A DNA stretch of 64,000 bases from a bacterium (GCA_020444265.1 JAHLLH010000009.1:107881-171880); one strand, 5' to 3'. Counted from the stretch's first letter, positions 44,823 through 53,455 are shown. The notes: generated by a model from the sequence alone, not told the origin. Made by a program: numbers and translations.

Positions 44823-45313
44823 CCTGACACCGTCTTGTTCAAAATGTCTTCCGTGATCTTCCGCATCGCTTCACCAACAGCTGCTTCACGGTCAGCCGGA
44901 TCACCGGGATCGTAGTTGTCGAAATTCGAAATGGTCTGTTCCCACACAACTTTGCCGTTGGTCAGATCTTCATAGCGAACACGGACGACAATGGTTACCC
45001 GGTACTCTTGCACCGACTCGTCAGCGGAATAAGTCGAGGGCTGATCGTCCACACGTGCAATAGTGCCATACAGGGCGGAATCGGCATTACGAAGGTCCAC
45101 AATCTTTAACGTGTTATCGATGGTGAAGGTGTTAACCACCTCATCCGTCATTTCCTGATCGAGGCCGAACTCCGCAGTCTGGTTTTCGAAAATGGGAATT
45201 GCCACCGTCTGCAAATGAGTCGGCACCGCACCACTGAAACTGTAAATGCCGCACCCTGCAAGCGGAAGCAGCAAAACCAGGGCTGCAACAATAGTGATGA
45301 GACGCCTACTCAC
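44816..45313 (-). CDS. lptE: LptE family LPS-assembly lipoprotein
   Basis: A 165-residue lipoprotein with signal MSRRLITIVAALVLLLPLAGC and lipobox LAGC. The family pattern GIYSFSGAVPTHLQTVAIPIFENQT, then a beta-alpha sandwich with RVRYEDLTNGKVVWEQ, marks LptE, which plugs and assists the LptD outer-membrane translocon for LPS. The GTG start overlaps the sigma-54 activator stop by 4 nt, and the TsaC fusion follows with a 7-nt overlap. lptD is not in the window. Confidence 0.88.
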   Translation of the reverse strand: MSRRLITIVAALVLLLPLAGCGIYSFSGAVPTHLQTVAIPIFENQTAEFGLDQEMTDEVVNTFTIDNTLKIVDLRNADSALYGTIARVDDQPSTYSADESVQEYRVTIVVRVRYEDLTNGKVVWEQTISNFDNYDPGDPADREAAVGEAMRKITEDILNKTVSGW

Positions 45314-46437
45314 AAGTTGTACTCCTTGATTTTCCGGTAAAGAGTGCGTTCCCCAATCCCAAGGATCTCTGCTGCTTTGCGACGGTTCCCATTCTGCTCG
45401 ATCAGAGCTTGACGGATCTGATCGCGTTCTACCTCTTCCAGAGTTGGGCGAAGGGGTGGCTCACCATCAACGGTAGTGTAGTGCACCCGCTCCGGTAACT
45501 CCTCATGACGACGCCCCAAAAGCAGCAGTTCCGTAAAGGTTTCCTTCATCTGCTGGATGTCGCGACGTATATCAATAAGTTGCTGAAGGATCATCTCATT
45601 GTCCAGAGTCCCGCGTTGAACTGGAGCAAGCACTGGAAGGTGAGAACCAGTAGGAGCAGGCAAGTGGCGACGGATGGAACGATCGTCGATCGGCTCATCC
45701 CGTTCAAGGGTAAGCAAGGTGCCGATAAAGTTCTTCAGCTCACGCACATTGCCGCGCCATTCCGCCTGTTGCAGGGTGTCCATCGCCGAGGGCAGGAGGC
45801 GCACTCGCTCGATTTTGTTTTCTCGGAAAAAATCGTCCGCAAACTGCTCGACCAGCGGCGGAATGTCTTCGGGTCGCTCGCGCAGCGGTGGGATGTTGAT
45901 TTCGACGGCACGCAAGCGGAAGTAAAGGTCCTCACGGAACCGGGCACGCTCTACATCGGCACGGAGGTCCCGGTTGGTGGCGGCGAGGACACGGATATCG
46001 GTCTTCACCGATTTGTTGCCGCCTACTCGAAAATATTCCCCTGTTTCCAGGGCACGCAGCACCTTCACCTGCATCTCGAGCGGCATGTCGCCCACTTCAT
46101 CGAGGAAGAGGGTGCCGCCATCAGCTTGCTCGAAAAAGCCCTTTCGCTGCCTGTCCGCGCCTGTAAAGCTGCCGCGTTCATGCCCGAACATTTCGCTTTC
46201 AAACAATCCTTCCGGGATAGCACCGCAGTTTACCGGGACAAACTGAGCATCCCGGCGGGGCGAAAGGTCGTGGATGAGACGCGCCACTACTTCCTTACCC
46301 GTTCCGCTGGCACCTGTAACCAGGACAGAGATTTTCGTTGGTGCAACCCGTCGAATCAGGGTACGCACCTCCCCGATCACATCACTGCGTCCTATCAGAC
46401 GGTCCCGGACCGCCAGGTTTGCTGTTTCAGACGTCAT
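45310..46437 (-). CDS. Sigma-54-dependent transcriptional activator without receiver domain
   Basis: A 375-residue AAA+ regulator. The central domain (about 15-240) has Walker A GASGTGKEVVARLIH, ESEMFGHERGSFTGADRQRKG (the sigma-54 loop reads GSFTGA instead of GAFTGA), LFLDEVGDMP and WRGNVRELKNF. The C-terminus is a Fis-type helix-turn-helix (NRRKAAEILGIGERTLYRKIKEY). There is no N-terminal sensor or receiver domain, so control must come from a partner protein or its own level. ATG 46437 overlaps the MBL gene stop. Its targets are not visible; being inside the envelope operon suggests envelope stress or LPS control (inference). Confidence 0.92.
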   Translation of the reverse strand: MTSETANLAVRDRLIGRSDVIGEVRTLIRRVAPTKISVLVTGASGTGKEVVARLIHDLSPRRDAQFVPVNCGAIPEGLFESEMFGHERGSFTGADRQRKGFFEQADGGTLFLDEVGDMPLEMQVKVLRALETGEYFRVGGNKSVKTDIRVLAATNRDLRADVERARFREDLYFRLRAVEINIPPLRERPEDIPPLVEQFADDFFRENKIERVRLLPSAMDTLQQAEWRGNVRELKNFIGTLLTLERDEPIDDRSIRRHLPAPTGSHLPVLAPVQRGTLDNEMILQQLIDIRRDIQQMKETFTELLLLGRRHEELPERVHYTTVDGEPPLRPTLEEVERDQIRQALIEQNGNRRKAAEILGIGERTLYRKIKEYNL

Positions 46438-47171
46438 ATGCTTTTCCCGCTGTCGCGAGTGTAAACCACCAAGTTGTCCCACGCCCAGATCGCATCATCA
46501 ATGGGCGGGGTATCCTGATCGGCGGAGATGTGGGTCAGTAAAATGGTACCGATCCCTGCTTTCTTCGCCAGCTGAACCGCTTGATTCGGATCGACATGGC
46601 GTGTTTCCACGACCAGGCCCGCCGCACGGTCCAGTTTTCCTTCGAGCGGTTCCAGCGATCCTAGGTCACCGCTGAAGACCCATTTCTCACTCTCGATCTC
46701 AACCGCCAGGCTGTAGCTGCCGCCACGTCCCTCCCTATCGGCGGGGAGGTGGTCATTGGTCCAGGCATCCAGCTTGTGCCCGGAGGAGGTGTTGTAGCGC
46801 CCCGGTTTCAATTCCCGCAGTTCAAGCGGAAAGGTGAGTCGATCCTCTCCCAACCGTATCGCAGGCAGAAAGGACTCCCACCCCTCGAGCAACCCCATCG
46901 GAGCGATCAACTCGAGTGGGCTGGTACGTCGATCCGCCTTCATCCCGTTCAACAGCATCGGCAATCCTGCGCTGTGATCAGCATGAGCGTGGGTCAGCAG
47001 GATGGTCCTGATCTCCTGCTTCCAGAGCACTTCCTCGGCTAATCGTCTCGCACATCCTTCCCCAGCGTCGATCAACAGGGCACCGTCCGTTCCTTCGACA
47101 AGGACCGAACTTGAACCGCGATCCGGATGGGGGTATCCCGATCCGGTGCCGAGGAAACGAATGATTGCCAT
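46434..47171 (-). CDS. MBL-fold metallo-hydrolase, RNase Z-like
   Basis: A 245-residue metallo-beta-lactamase-fold enzyme with the zinc motif LLTHAHADHSAGLP, an N-terminal FLGTGSGYPHPDRGSSS strand-loop typical of RNase Z-type and arylsulfatase-type members, and SGDLGSLEPLE and LLTHISADQD later. The long exosite of true RNase Z is not evident, so tRNA processing is not claimed. It starts 3 nt after the purD stop codon and overlaps the activator gene by 4 nt. Confidence 0.85.
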   Translation of the reverse strand: MAIIRFLGTGSGYPHPDRGSSSVLVEGTDGALLIDAGEGCARRLAEEVLWKQEIRTILLTHAHADHSAGLPMLLNGMKADRRTSPLELIAPMGLLEGWESFLPAIRLGEDRLTFPLELRELKPGRYNTSSGHKLDAWTNDHLPADREGRGGSYSLAVEIESEKWVFSGDLGSLEPLEGKLDRAAGLVVETRHVDPNQAVQLAKKAGIGTILLTHISADQDTPPIDDAIWAWDNLVVYTRDSGKSI

Positions 47172-47174
47172 GAG

Positions 47175-48473
47175 TTACCCGTTCAACGCGCGCCAACCGA
47201 TGTCGCGGCGCATGAACTTGCCCTCGAACTGGATCTGGTCGGCCGCTTCGTAGGCCGTTTCCAGTGCCTTGTTCAGTGTGCCACCAATGGCGGTGACATT
47301 GAGCACGCGTCCCCCGCTGGTCAGGAGACGGCCATCCTCCCATTTTGTGCCAGCGTGGAAGACAACAAGATCATCCCGTTCCTTCGGCAGATTGGTGATC
47401 TCCTGACCCTTTGCATAAGGGCCGGGATAGCCTTTGGAAGCGAGGACGACTGTTGCTGCGTACCCCGTCCGGCTGATCCGTTTCCAATTGGACGGGGTCA
47501 GGTTGAGCTGCTGCTGCATGCTGCCGATCTTGCCAGCGGCAGACATCAGCATCAGGTCAACCAGGTCGACACTCAGTAGTGGTAGCACCACCTGGGTTTC
47601 CGGGTCGCCGAAACGGCAGTTGTATTCGAGCACTTTCGGGCCATCATCCGTCAGGATCAGTCCTGCATAGAGCACACCTTTGTACGGAGTTCCGTTTTCG
47701 CGCAGTGCCTGCAGCGTCGGGGCGATGATCTCGTTGCCGCAACGTTCCAGCAGGACATCGTCCATCACCGGTGCTGGCGTGTAGGCTCCCATACCACCCG
47801 TGTTCGGACCTTTGTCTCCTTCACCGACTCGTTTGTGGTCCTGTGAGGGTGGCAGCATCATGAATTCATTGCCATCGGTAATTGCCAGCAGCGAGACTTC
47901 CGGTCCCTCGAGATACTCCTCGACAATGACCTCGTTCCCAGCCTCGCCAAAGATTTTCTCACCCATCATGTCACCCAGGGCCGCTGATGCCTCTTCACGG
48001 CTTTCGCAGACATAGACCCCTTTCCCCGCAGCCAGCCCGGAAGCCTTGACCACCATCGGGCCACGACGTCGCTGGACATAGGCCTGCGCTTCGGCGAGGT
48101 CGGTAAAGGCACGGTACTGGGCAGTAGGGATTCCCGCCGATTGCATCAGGTCCTTGGAGAAGCGTTTCGAGCTCTCGATCTGAGCGGCACGTTTTGACGG
48201 TCCAAAAAGGAAATTCCGCTCCGGGTCAAAGGCATCCGCAATTCCTTCCGCGAGGGGGGCTTCGGGACCGATGACCGTGAGGGTGACATCGTTGTCGCGC
48301 GCGTACCGTGCCACGGCATCCACATCCGTTGGGTCAACATCCACCGGTTCCGCCAGCGACCGTGTGCCGCCATTGCCCGGGGCGCACCCCAGCCAGGAGA
48401 CATGAGGACTCTTGCGAATTTTCCATGCGAGCGCATGCTCACGCCCACCCCCACCAACGATCAGCACTTTCAT
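47175..48473 (-). CDS. purD: Phosphoribosylamine-glycine ligase
   Basis: A 432-residue ATP-grasp enzyme of purine synthesis that joins phosphoribosylamine and glycine. It shows MKVLIVGGGGREHALAWKI at the N-terminus, FGPSKRAAQIESSKRFSKDLM, VVKASGLAAGKGVYVC, PSQDHKRVGEGDKGPNTGGMGAY and ETQVVLPLL. Length is normal. It is the first gene of the eight-gene minus-strand operon that continues into LPS and cell-wall genes. No other pur gene is near. Confidence 0.97.
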   Translation of the reverse strand: MKVLIVGGGGREHALAWKIRKSPHVSWLGCAPGNGGTRSLAEPVDVDPTDVDAVARYARDNDVTLTVIGPEAPLAEGIADAFDPERNFLFGPSKRAAQIESSKRFSKDLMQSAGIPTAQYRAFTDLAEAQAYVQRRRGPMVVKASGLAAGKGVYVCESREEASAALGDMMGEKIFGEAGNEVIVEEYLEGPEVSLLAITDGNEFMMLPPSQDHKRVGEGDKGPNTGGMGAYTPAPVMDDVLLERCGNEIIAPTLQALRENGTPYKGVLYAGLILTDDGPKVLEYNCRFGDPETQVVLPLLSVDLVDLMLMSAAGKIGSMQQQLNLTPSNWKRISRTGYAATVVLASKGYPGPYAKGQEITNLPKERDDLVVFHAGTKWEDGRLLTSGGRVLNVTAIGGTLNKALETAYEAADQIQFEGKFMRRDIGWRALNG

Positions 48474-48751
48474 CGGATAACACCCCTGTATGGATATGGA
48501 TGGCCTGGGCCTGCGGCCCAGGTTTATCCTGTTTTCTCACCCTTTCGCGCCTTCGGCGCGATGTACCGTCAGGTCTCCGCTACGCTAAGGACCTGACGGA
48601 ACGAGGTAAGGAACTGACGGAACTGGCTGCGTACTTCAAACCTGAGCCCCGCTCTCGTCAAGGGAACAATATAAACGTAATGCGCTCCCCAGTGCCTTCC
48701 CAGCAGGGTCGGTCTGCGGCGCGAAGCAGGCGCAGGATGCCTTTGCCACTG
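48474..48751. other. Intergenic region purD-uvrB with hairpins
   Basis: This 278-base gap holds the hairpin CCTGGGCC/GGCCCAGG (48504-48522) and the multi-hairpin repeat at 48545-48620. The purD promoter must lie here on the minus strand but is not evident. No gene is supported. Confidence 0.5.
48545..48620. repeat. Inverse partial copy of the multi-hairpin repeat
   Basis: TCGCGCC/GGCGCGA (48545-48561) is followed by CCGTCAGGTC ... GACCTGACGG (48566-48599) and CTGACGGAAC. This is the reverse complement of parts of the units at 37043-37416, lacking the GCACGGGCA stem and the TCTGACACA stem. Confidence 0.8.
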
Positions 48752-50779
48752 TCACGCATTTTTCGCTCGTTCCTTCTCCCGCACCTCTTCCGGCACGTAG
48801 GAGCCCTTCAAGCGGTCGATCTCGTCACGCAATTGCGCTGCTTTCTCGAACTCGAGGGAGTCGGCGGCGCGGAACATCTGCTCTTCCAGCCGCGAGATCA
48901 GCTCTTCCTTTTCGCCGGTGGAGAGCTCCGCCGGTTCCACCTTTGGCAGGCCTCCATCATAGCCAGTGCGGTCGTGTGCGGCCCGAGTCGAGGCGAGGAT
49001 CTCATCGACAGACTTCCGAATGGTCTTCGGCTCGATCCCATGTTCCTCGTTGTAGTCCTGCTGCACCTTGCGGCGGCGATTGGTCTCGTCGATCACCTTC
49101 TGCATTGAGTCGGTGATGGAATCGGCGTAGAAGATCACCTTGCCTGCTGCGTTACGCGCGGCACGTCCCGCAGTCTGCATCAAGCTGGTTTCGCTGCGCA
49201 GGAAGCCCTGCTTATCGGCATCCATCACCGCCACCAGCGATACCTCCGGCAGATCGAGCCCCTCACGCAACAAGTTGATCCCGACCAGCACATCGAAGTG
49301 GCCCAAGCGCAGATCGCGCAGGATTTCGACACGTTCAAGGCTGTCGATTTCGCTGTGCAAATAACGGATGCGGACATCGAGACGACGCAGGTAGTCGGTC
49401 AGGTTTTCCGCCATCCGTTTGGTCAACGTGGTGACCAAGATACGTTCGCCGTTCTCGGTGCGCAGACGGATTTCTTCCTGCAGATCATCTACCTGACCCT
49501 CGGTCTTCTTGACTTCAATTTCCGGATCGAGCAAGCCGGTGGGGCGAATAATCTGTTCGACCAGCAAACCGCCAGACCGTTCCATCTCATAGTTCGAGGG
49601 GGTTGCGCTGACAAAGAGCATCTTTTTCGCGCGTGCTTCCCACTCGTGGAATTTGAGGGGACGGTTGTCCAAAGCGCTCGGTAGACGGAAGCCATAGTCG
49701 ATCAGCACCTCTTTGCGGGCACGGTCCCCGTTGTACATCCCGCCAATCTGCGGCACGCTGACATGGGACTCGTCGATCACGACAAGGAACTCGTCAGGGA
49801 AGTAGTCATAAAGGGTGAAGGGTGCTTCGCCCGCCTCTTTGCCGCTGAAGTGTCGGCTGTAGTTTTCCACGCCCTGGCAGTAGCCCACTTCGGCGAGCAT
49901 CTCGAGGTCGAACCGGGTTCGCTGTTCGAGACGTTGCGCTTCCAGCAGTTTGCCCTGCTTACGCAATTCCTCGAGACGGAGGTTCATTTCCTCACGGATG
50001 GTGACCATCGCACGTTCGGTACGGTCGGTCGAGGAGACATAGACCGTATTCGGGTAGACCGCCACCGCCTTCAGCTCTGCGATTACTTCGAAGGTGACCG
50101 GGTGGACCTTGACGATCTTTTCGATCTCATCGCCCCACATCTCGATCCGGACAACTTCCTCGCTGTAACGGGGCAGAATCTCGACCGTATCACCCCGCAC
50201 CCGGAACTTGCCGTAATCAAGGTCGGCATTGGTCCGTTCGTACTGGATCTCCACCAGGCGCATCAGGATCTCGTCACGTGTGATCGCCTGTCCTGGCTGG
50301 AGGAACATCGAAAGGGCCTTAAAATCTTCCGGCGACCCAAGACCATAGATCGATGAGACCGAGGCGACGACCACCACATCATCCCGTTCAAAAAGGGAGG
50401 AGGTGGCGCGCAAGCGCATCCGGTCGATGGTGGCGTTGACGGACGTTTCCTTGCCGACATAGGTGTCTGTTGTCGGCATGTAGGCTTCCGGCTGGTAGTA
50501 ATCGTAGTAGGAGATGAAGTATTCGACAGCATTGTTCGGGAAGAAGTGACGGAACTCACCATAGAGCTGCGCGGCGAGGGTCTTGTTGTGGGACATGACC
50601 AGGGTTGGCAGTCCCAACTCCTTGATCACCTGGGCTACCGTATACGTCTTCCCGGACCCGGTAATGCCGAGCAGCACCTGGGCATCCGCACCACTGCGAA
50701 ACCCGCGTACCAGTTGCTCAATTGCCTGCCCCTGGTCCCCCCGGGGCTCGAAGTTGCTGACGAGTTCGAATTTGGCCAT
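48752..50779 (-). CDS. uvrB: UvrABC system protein B
   Basis: A 675-residue excision-repair helicase. It has Walker A LLGITGSGKTYTVAQVI, the beta-hairpin region YYDYYQPEAYMPTTDTYVGKE, VVVASVSSIYGLG, the helicase motifs IDSLERVEILRDLRLGHFDVLVGINLLREGLDLP and QTAGRAARN, and a C-terminal UVR motif (LEFEKAAQLRDEIDRLK). Length and domain order are standard. It is transcribed away from the AT-rich island, whose left edge lies in its upstream region. Confidence 0.98.
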   Translation of the reverse strand: MAKFELVSNFEPRGDQGQAIEQLVRGFRSGADAQVLLGITGSGKTYTVAQVIKELGLPTLVMSHNKTLAAQLYGEFRHFFPNNAVEYFISYYDYYQPEAYMPTTDTYVGKETSVNATIDRMRLRATSSLFERDDVVVVASVSSIYGLGSPEDFKALSMFLQPGQAITRDEILMRLVEIQYERTNADLDYGKFRVRGDTVEILPRYSEEVVRIEMWGDEIEKIVKVHPVTFEVIAELKAVAVYPNTVYVSSTDRTERAMVTIREEMNLRLEELRKQGKLLEAQRLEQRTRFDLEMLAEVGYCQGVENYSRHFSGKEAGEAPFTLYDYFPDEFLVVIDESHVSVPQIGGMYNGDRARKEVLIDYGFRLPSALDNRPLKFHEWEARAKKMLFVSATPSNYEMERSGGLLVEQIIRPTGLLDPEIEVKKTEGQVDDLQEEIRLRTENGERILVTTLTKRMAENLTDYLRRLDVRIRYLHSEIDSLERVEILRDLRLGHFDVLVGINLLREGLDLPEVSLVAVMDADKQGFLRSETSLMQTAGRAARNAAGKVIFYADSITDSMQKVIDETNRRRKVQQDYNEEHGIEPKTIRKSVDEILASTRAAHDRTGYDGGLPKVEPAELSTGEKEELISRLEEQMFRAADSLEFEKAAQLRDEIDRLKGSYVPEEVREKERAKNA

Positions 50780-51125
50780 GGTCTATGGAGGGTCCTGTCA
50801 TTCTGGCAGAAGTTTGAACCTGAAAGGTACGGAGAAAGGCTGGAGCGGTCAAGGGTGGATAGTGAACATTTGAGAGGTAGTAGGGGGGCTTGGTCTATCA
50901 CTTTGCGTGGCAAAGATTCTTTATGGTGGAGGAATCAACCAATTAGCTTTGGGTAGGCTAAACACTAAATTTTACTTCTATTTGCTTGATTAACTGAAGG
51001 TTATTATAGAAATCCTTACGGGAAATATTTTCTCCTTGCGTCTGTTTCAACATCATTTATTTTCAGTCATATAGGTCTATTGAGAGACCAAGTTCCAAAG
51101 TAATTGTCGTAGATTAAGCAGGGTG
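50780..51125. other. Left flank of the AT-rich island
   Basis: This stretch begins as the uvrB upstream region. From about 50920 it becomes strongly AT-rich (for example ATTTTACTTCTATTTGCTTG). No ORF of note, tRNA gene or direct repeat marking an insertion boundary was found by eye. Confidence 0.5.
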
Positions 51126-51154
51126 TTGTAACTGTAGTGAGCAGTATCTATAAT
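51126..51154 (+). promoter_or_regulatory. Near-consensus sigma-70 promoter of the island operon
   Basis: TTGTAA (51126-51131), a 17-nt spacer and a perfect TATAAT (51149-51154). Transcription would begin near 51161, about 17 nt before the first ATG of the membrane-protein gene, leaving a very short leader. Confidence 0.75.
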
Positions 51155-51177
51155 CAAGTGTCAAATGGGTTTTGGGA

Positions 51178-51567
51178 ATGATGACTATCTTTGATCGATT
51201 CGTGAGCTTGCCTTTTGCAGAGGTAGCATCTGCAGCAATAATACTCTGCATGTTAAGAATCGTCGTGCAGGAACAGCCAAAAGGCGCTCTGGAGATTTTA
51301 CAATCCATAATCTATCTTTCGTCGGATGTATATTTGCTTGCAATTGGCCTTTTTTTTGCGAGTAAATATTATCTTGCAGGTACTGTAAGAATTGGCGTCG
51401 CAAGCTTTACAGTTTATTTGATATTCTATATCTTTACATTGCTTAGCATTCGTTGGGCAAGGCGGCGTTTTTTTGAAGAAGACTATAGGGGAGCTATAAT
51501 TATTACGATACTTAGCCTTACAGTTTCTATCATATTTTTAGCGCATACTATATCGGTGTTTGCTTGA
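51178..51567 (+). CDS. Small polytopic membrane protein of the AT-rich island
   Basis: A 129-residue protein with three clear hydrophobic segments (about residues 42-63, 70-90 and 104-128) and a weaker one near 12-28, so three or four membrane helices. Basic RWARRRFFEEDYRG lies between the last two. No family is recognised. The gene is AT-rich, unlike its neighbours. ATG 51178 (or 51181) is preferred over the track TTG at 51172. The stop lies 9 nt before the next gene, whose ribosome-binding site overlaps this stop, so the two form an operon. A membrane partner or pore for the effector-like protein is a speculation. Confidence 0.7.
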   Translation: MMTIFDRFVSLPFAEVASAAIILCMLRIVVQEQPKGALEILQSIIYLSSDVYLLAIGLFFASKYYLAGTVRIGVASFTVYLIFYIFTLLSIRWARRRFFEEDYRGAIIITILSLTVSIIFLAHTISVFA

Positions 51568-51576
51568 GGTGAAAAA

Positions 51577-52257
51577 GTGATAAGTCAAGATATGATGATA
51601 TATATATTGTTTATCTCGTTATTAGCGGCTGTTATAGCGCTCGTAACTTTATTATATTCAAAATTGAGAAGAGAAGAACGTTATAATTACGATTTAAAGA
51701 AAGTGCAATTAGATGATCATAGAAAATACGTTGAAGATAAGATATATAGCCTACAAAAGCAGTTGTTGCATTCTGAGGATAGATGGAAGTCAATAAATCA
51801 TTTGCTCCTAGATTATCAGAATAATGATAATAAGATTACTAATATAATTAATAGTAACGAAAAAGTAAATGATAGGCTAGTGTTTGTGTTAATGCCGTTT
51901 AATGAGGATTACTATGATGACTTTAGGGTAATCAGGAATGTATGCTATAATTTGGATTTTAAATGTTTGAGGGGTGATGAGGATAAGGTATCAAGGAACA
52001 TTCTTGAACATATTACTAAATTGATAAAATCAGCCGCTATGATAATAGCATTTATTGATGGGAGAAATCCAAATGTATTTTATGAGCTAGGAATGGCACA
52101 CGCTTTAGGGAAGAAAACAGTTATTCTGTCAAAAGGCAATTTTGATAATAATATGCCCCCGTTTGATTTAAGGACGAGCAATATTATATTTTATGAAAAT
52201 GAAAAGGATCTTGAGAATATTATGAGTAGCGAGATGCCTAGGATTATGTTGAAGTGA
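51577..52257 (+). CDS. Membrane-anchored coiled-coil protein with nucleoside-deoxyribosyltransferase/TIR-like domain
   Basis: A 226-residue protein in three parts. There is a membrane helix (about 8-28, IYILFISLLAAVIALVTLLYS) and a charged coiled-coil region (about 31-97). The C-terminal domain (100-226) begins RLVFVLMPFNEDYYDDF and contains AMIIAFIDGRNPNVFYELGMAHALGKKTVILS. The NPNVFYELGMAHALGK string is characteristic of NDT-like/TIR-like nucleotide-binding domains, with Glu about 170 in the place of the catalytic acid. Such domains act as NAD+- or nucleotide-cleaving effectors in several bacterial immune systems. GAGGTG lies 6 nt before GTG 51577. A defence function is inferred; codon use is very AT-rich. 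Confidence 0.75.
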   Translation: MISQDMMIYILFISLLAAVIALVTLLYSKLRREERYNYDLKKVQLDDHRKYVEDKIYSLQKQLLHSEDRWKSINHLLLDYQNNDNKITNIINSNEKVNDRLVFVLMPFNEDYYDDFRVIRNVCYNLDFKCLRGDEDKVSRNILEHITKLIKSAAMIIAFIDGRNPNVFYELGMAHALGKKTVILSKGNFDNNMPPFDLRTSNIIFYENEKDLENIMSSEMPRIMLK

Positions 52258-52308
52258 TGGTAAGGATTGATCATATATAGATATGTTACTCGGATATCCA
52301 AGAAATTG

Positions 52309-53181
52309 CTACTCTATACCATTCATCACCGCTTGCTCGACGGCATCCTGCACGAGGAGAGTGAGGGTGGGCATTGCGGCGTTGGGACCTTTGCCGGTCG
52401 AGAGGAGGAAGGCGGTATCGCCGTCCCAGATGGTATGGGAGGGACGGATGACTCGGGCCAGGGCACTCTGGGCGGTGTCGGCAAGTTGACGGGCCTGCGC
52501 TTTGCTGATCGGGGCTTCAATGGCGACGGTCAGCAGGGTGGTATTGCCGAATTGCAGCGAGGCGTGGAGGAAGGCCTCCCGGTCCCCATGCCCGGCCAGC
52601 AGCTTTCCTTCCGGGGTGGTGACATCTCCGACTGGATTGACCACCGCTACGGCCCCGACACGGACCCCCTCGAACTCGACCAACGAACTACCCAACCCCG
52701 ATGGCACAGGCTTGATGTACTTGCCTGCGCTCGCTCCGGTGCCTGCACCGACCCGGCCTGTCGCGAGCGGAGCATCGGAAGCAGCCTCGCAGGCGGCGTA
52801 GCCGGAATCTGCCGTGGGACGAGCCTTCGGATCACCGACCACGAGATCGTAGATCACCGCCGCCGGGACAATTGGCACCTTCGCCGCCGGGGTTGGGTGG
52901 CCGATGTCATGGTGCTCCAGCCAACGAACCACACCATCCGCCGCGGCCAACCCAAACGCTGACCCGCCGGTCAGCAGGATCGCATGGACACGTTCCACCT
53001 TCTTCTCAGGCGCAAGCAGCACCCCTTCACGTGTCCCCGGAGAGGGGCCGAAGAAGGAGGCAGAGGCGACCGCCCCTTCCGGTGGTGCGAGGATGACAGT
53101 GCACCCGGTCTGGCCCTCACTGTCGGTCCAATGCCCGGCACGGATGCCGTTAATCGCGGTGATGGTGTTGTTTTCGCTCAT
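52309..53181 (-). CDS. P1/S58 family aminopeptidase (DmpA-like)
   Basis: A 290-residue protein of the DmpA/L-aminopeptidase-D-esterase family, N-terminal nucleophile hydrolases that cut themselves into two chains. Family features are NGIRAGHWTDSEGQTGCTVI, LLTGGSAFGLAAADGVVRWL, GRVGAGTGASAGKYI and GNTTLLTVAIEAPISKAQARQLA, where the self-cleavage nucleophile (probably a Thr in GNTTL) is expected. It has no signal peptide. Its 3' end abuts the AT-rich island. Substrate is unknown. Confidence 0.9.
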   Translation of the reverse strand: MSENNTITAINGIRAGHWTDSEGQTGCTVILAPPEGAVASASFFGPSPGTREGVLLAPEKKVERVHAILLTGGSAFGLAAADGVVRWLEHHDIGHPTPAAKVPIVPAAVIYDLVVGDPKARPTADSGYAACEAASDAPLATGRVGAGTGASAGKYIKPVPSGLGSSLVEFEGVRVGAVAVVNPVGDVTTPEGKLLAGHGDREAFLHASLQFGNTTLLTVAIEAPISKAQARQLADTAQSALARVIRPSHTIWDGDTAFLLSTGKGPNAAMPTLTLLVQDAVEQAVMNGIE

Positions 53182-53225
53182 GGGTCACTCTTATAAGTTG
53201 ACTGGGTTACCAGCTCAGAAACCCC

Positions 53226-53403
53226 TGTCATCCCCAAGGGCCATGTTCGGCGTCAGCCGGACAAGGAGTTGTAGTTGGGCCCGTCGGGGATCCCCTTTGA
53301 TCGCATACGTCAGGGGCGTTCATCTTTGAGGGGGACCCCCGACGCGACCTCGTTCCCTGCGGTCACAATCCGGCAGATGCCGGATATGTCGCTGGGGGTG
53401 ACA
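53226..53403. repeat. TGTCATCCCC-ended palindromic element (copy 2)
   Basis: It starts TGTCATCCCCAAGGGCC, holds CGTCGGGGATCCCCT at 53282-53296, and ends GCTGGGGGTGACA. Ends and core match the element at 300-468, while most of the remainder differs. It fills the space between the S58 and CYTH genes. Confidence 0.7.
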
Positions 53404-53455
53404 AGCATCGCGTGTACCGGTTTGACTCGCCAACCCGGTGCTTACCCTCACTACT

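Noticed and set aside
48504-48522. CCTGGGCC hairpin as a uvrB terminator
   Set aside because: No U-tract follows on the minus strand, and it lies 230 nt beyond the uvrB stop.
50780-52308. Island bounded by a tRNA gene or att direct repeats
   Set aside because: No tRNA and no convincing direct repeat could be found by eye at the edges; the boundary is called on base composition only.
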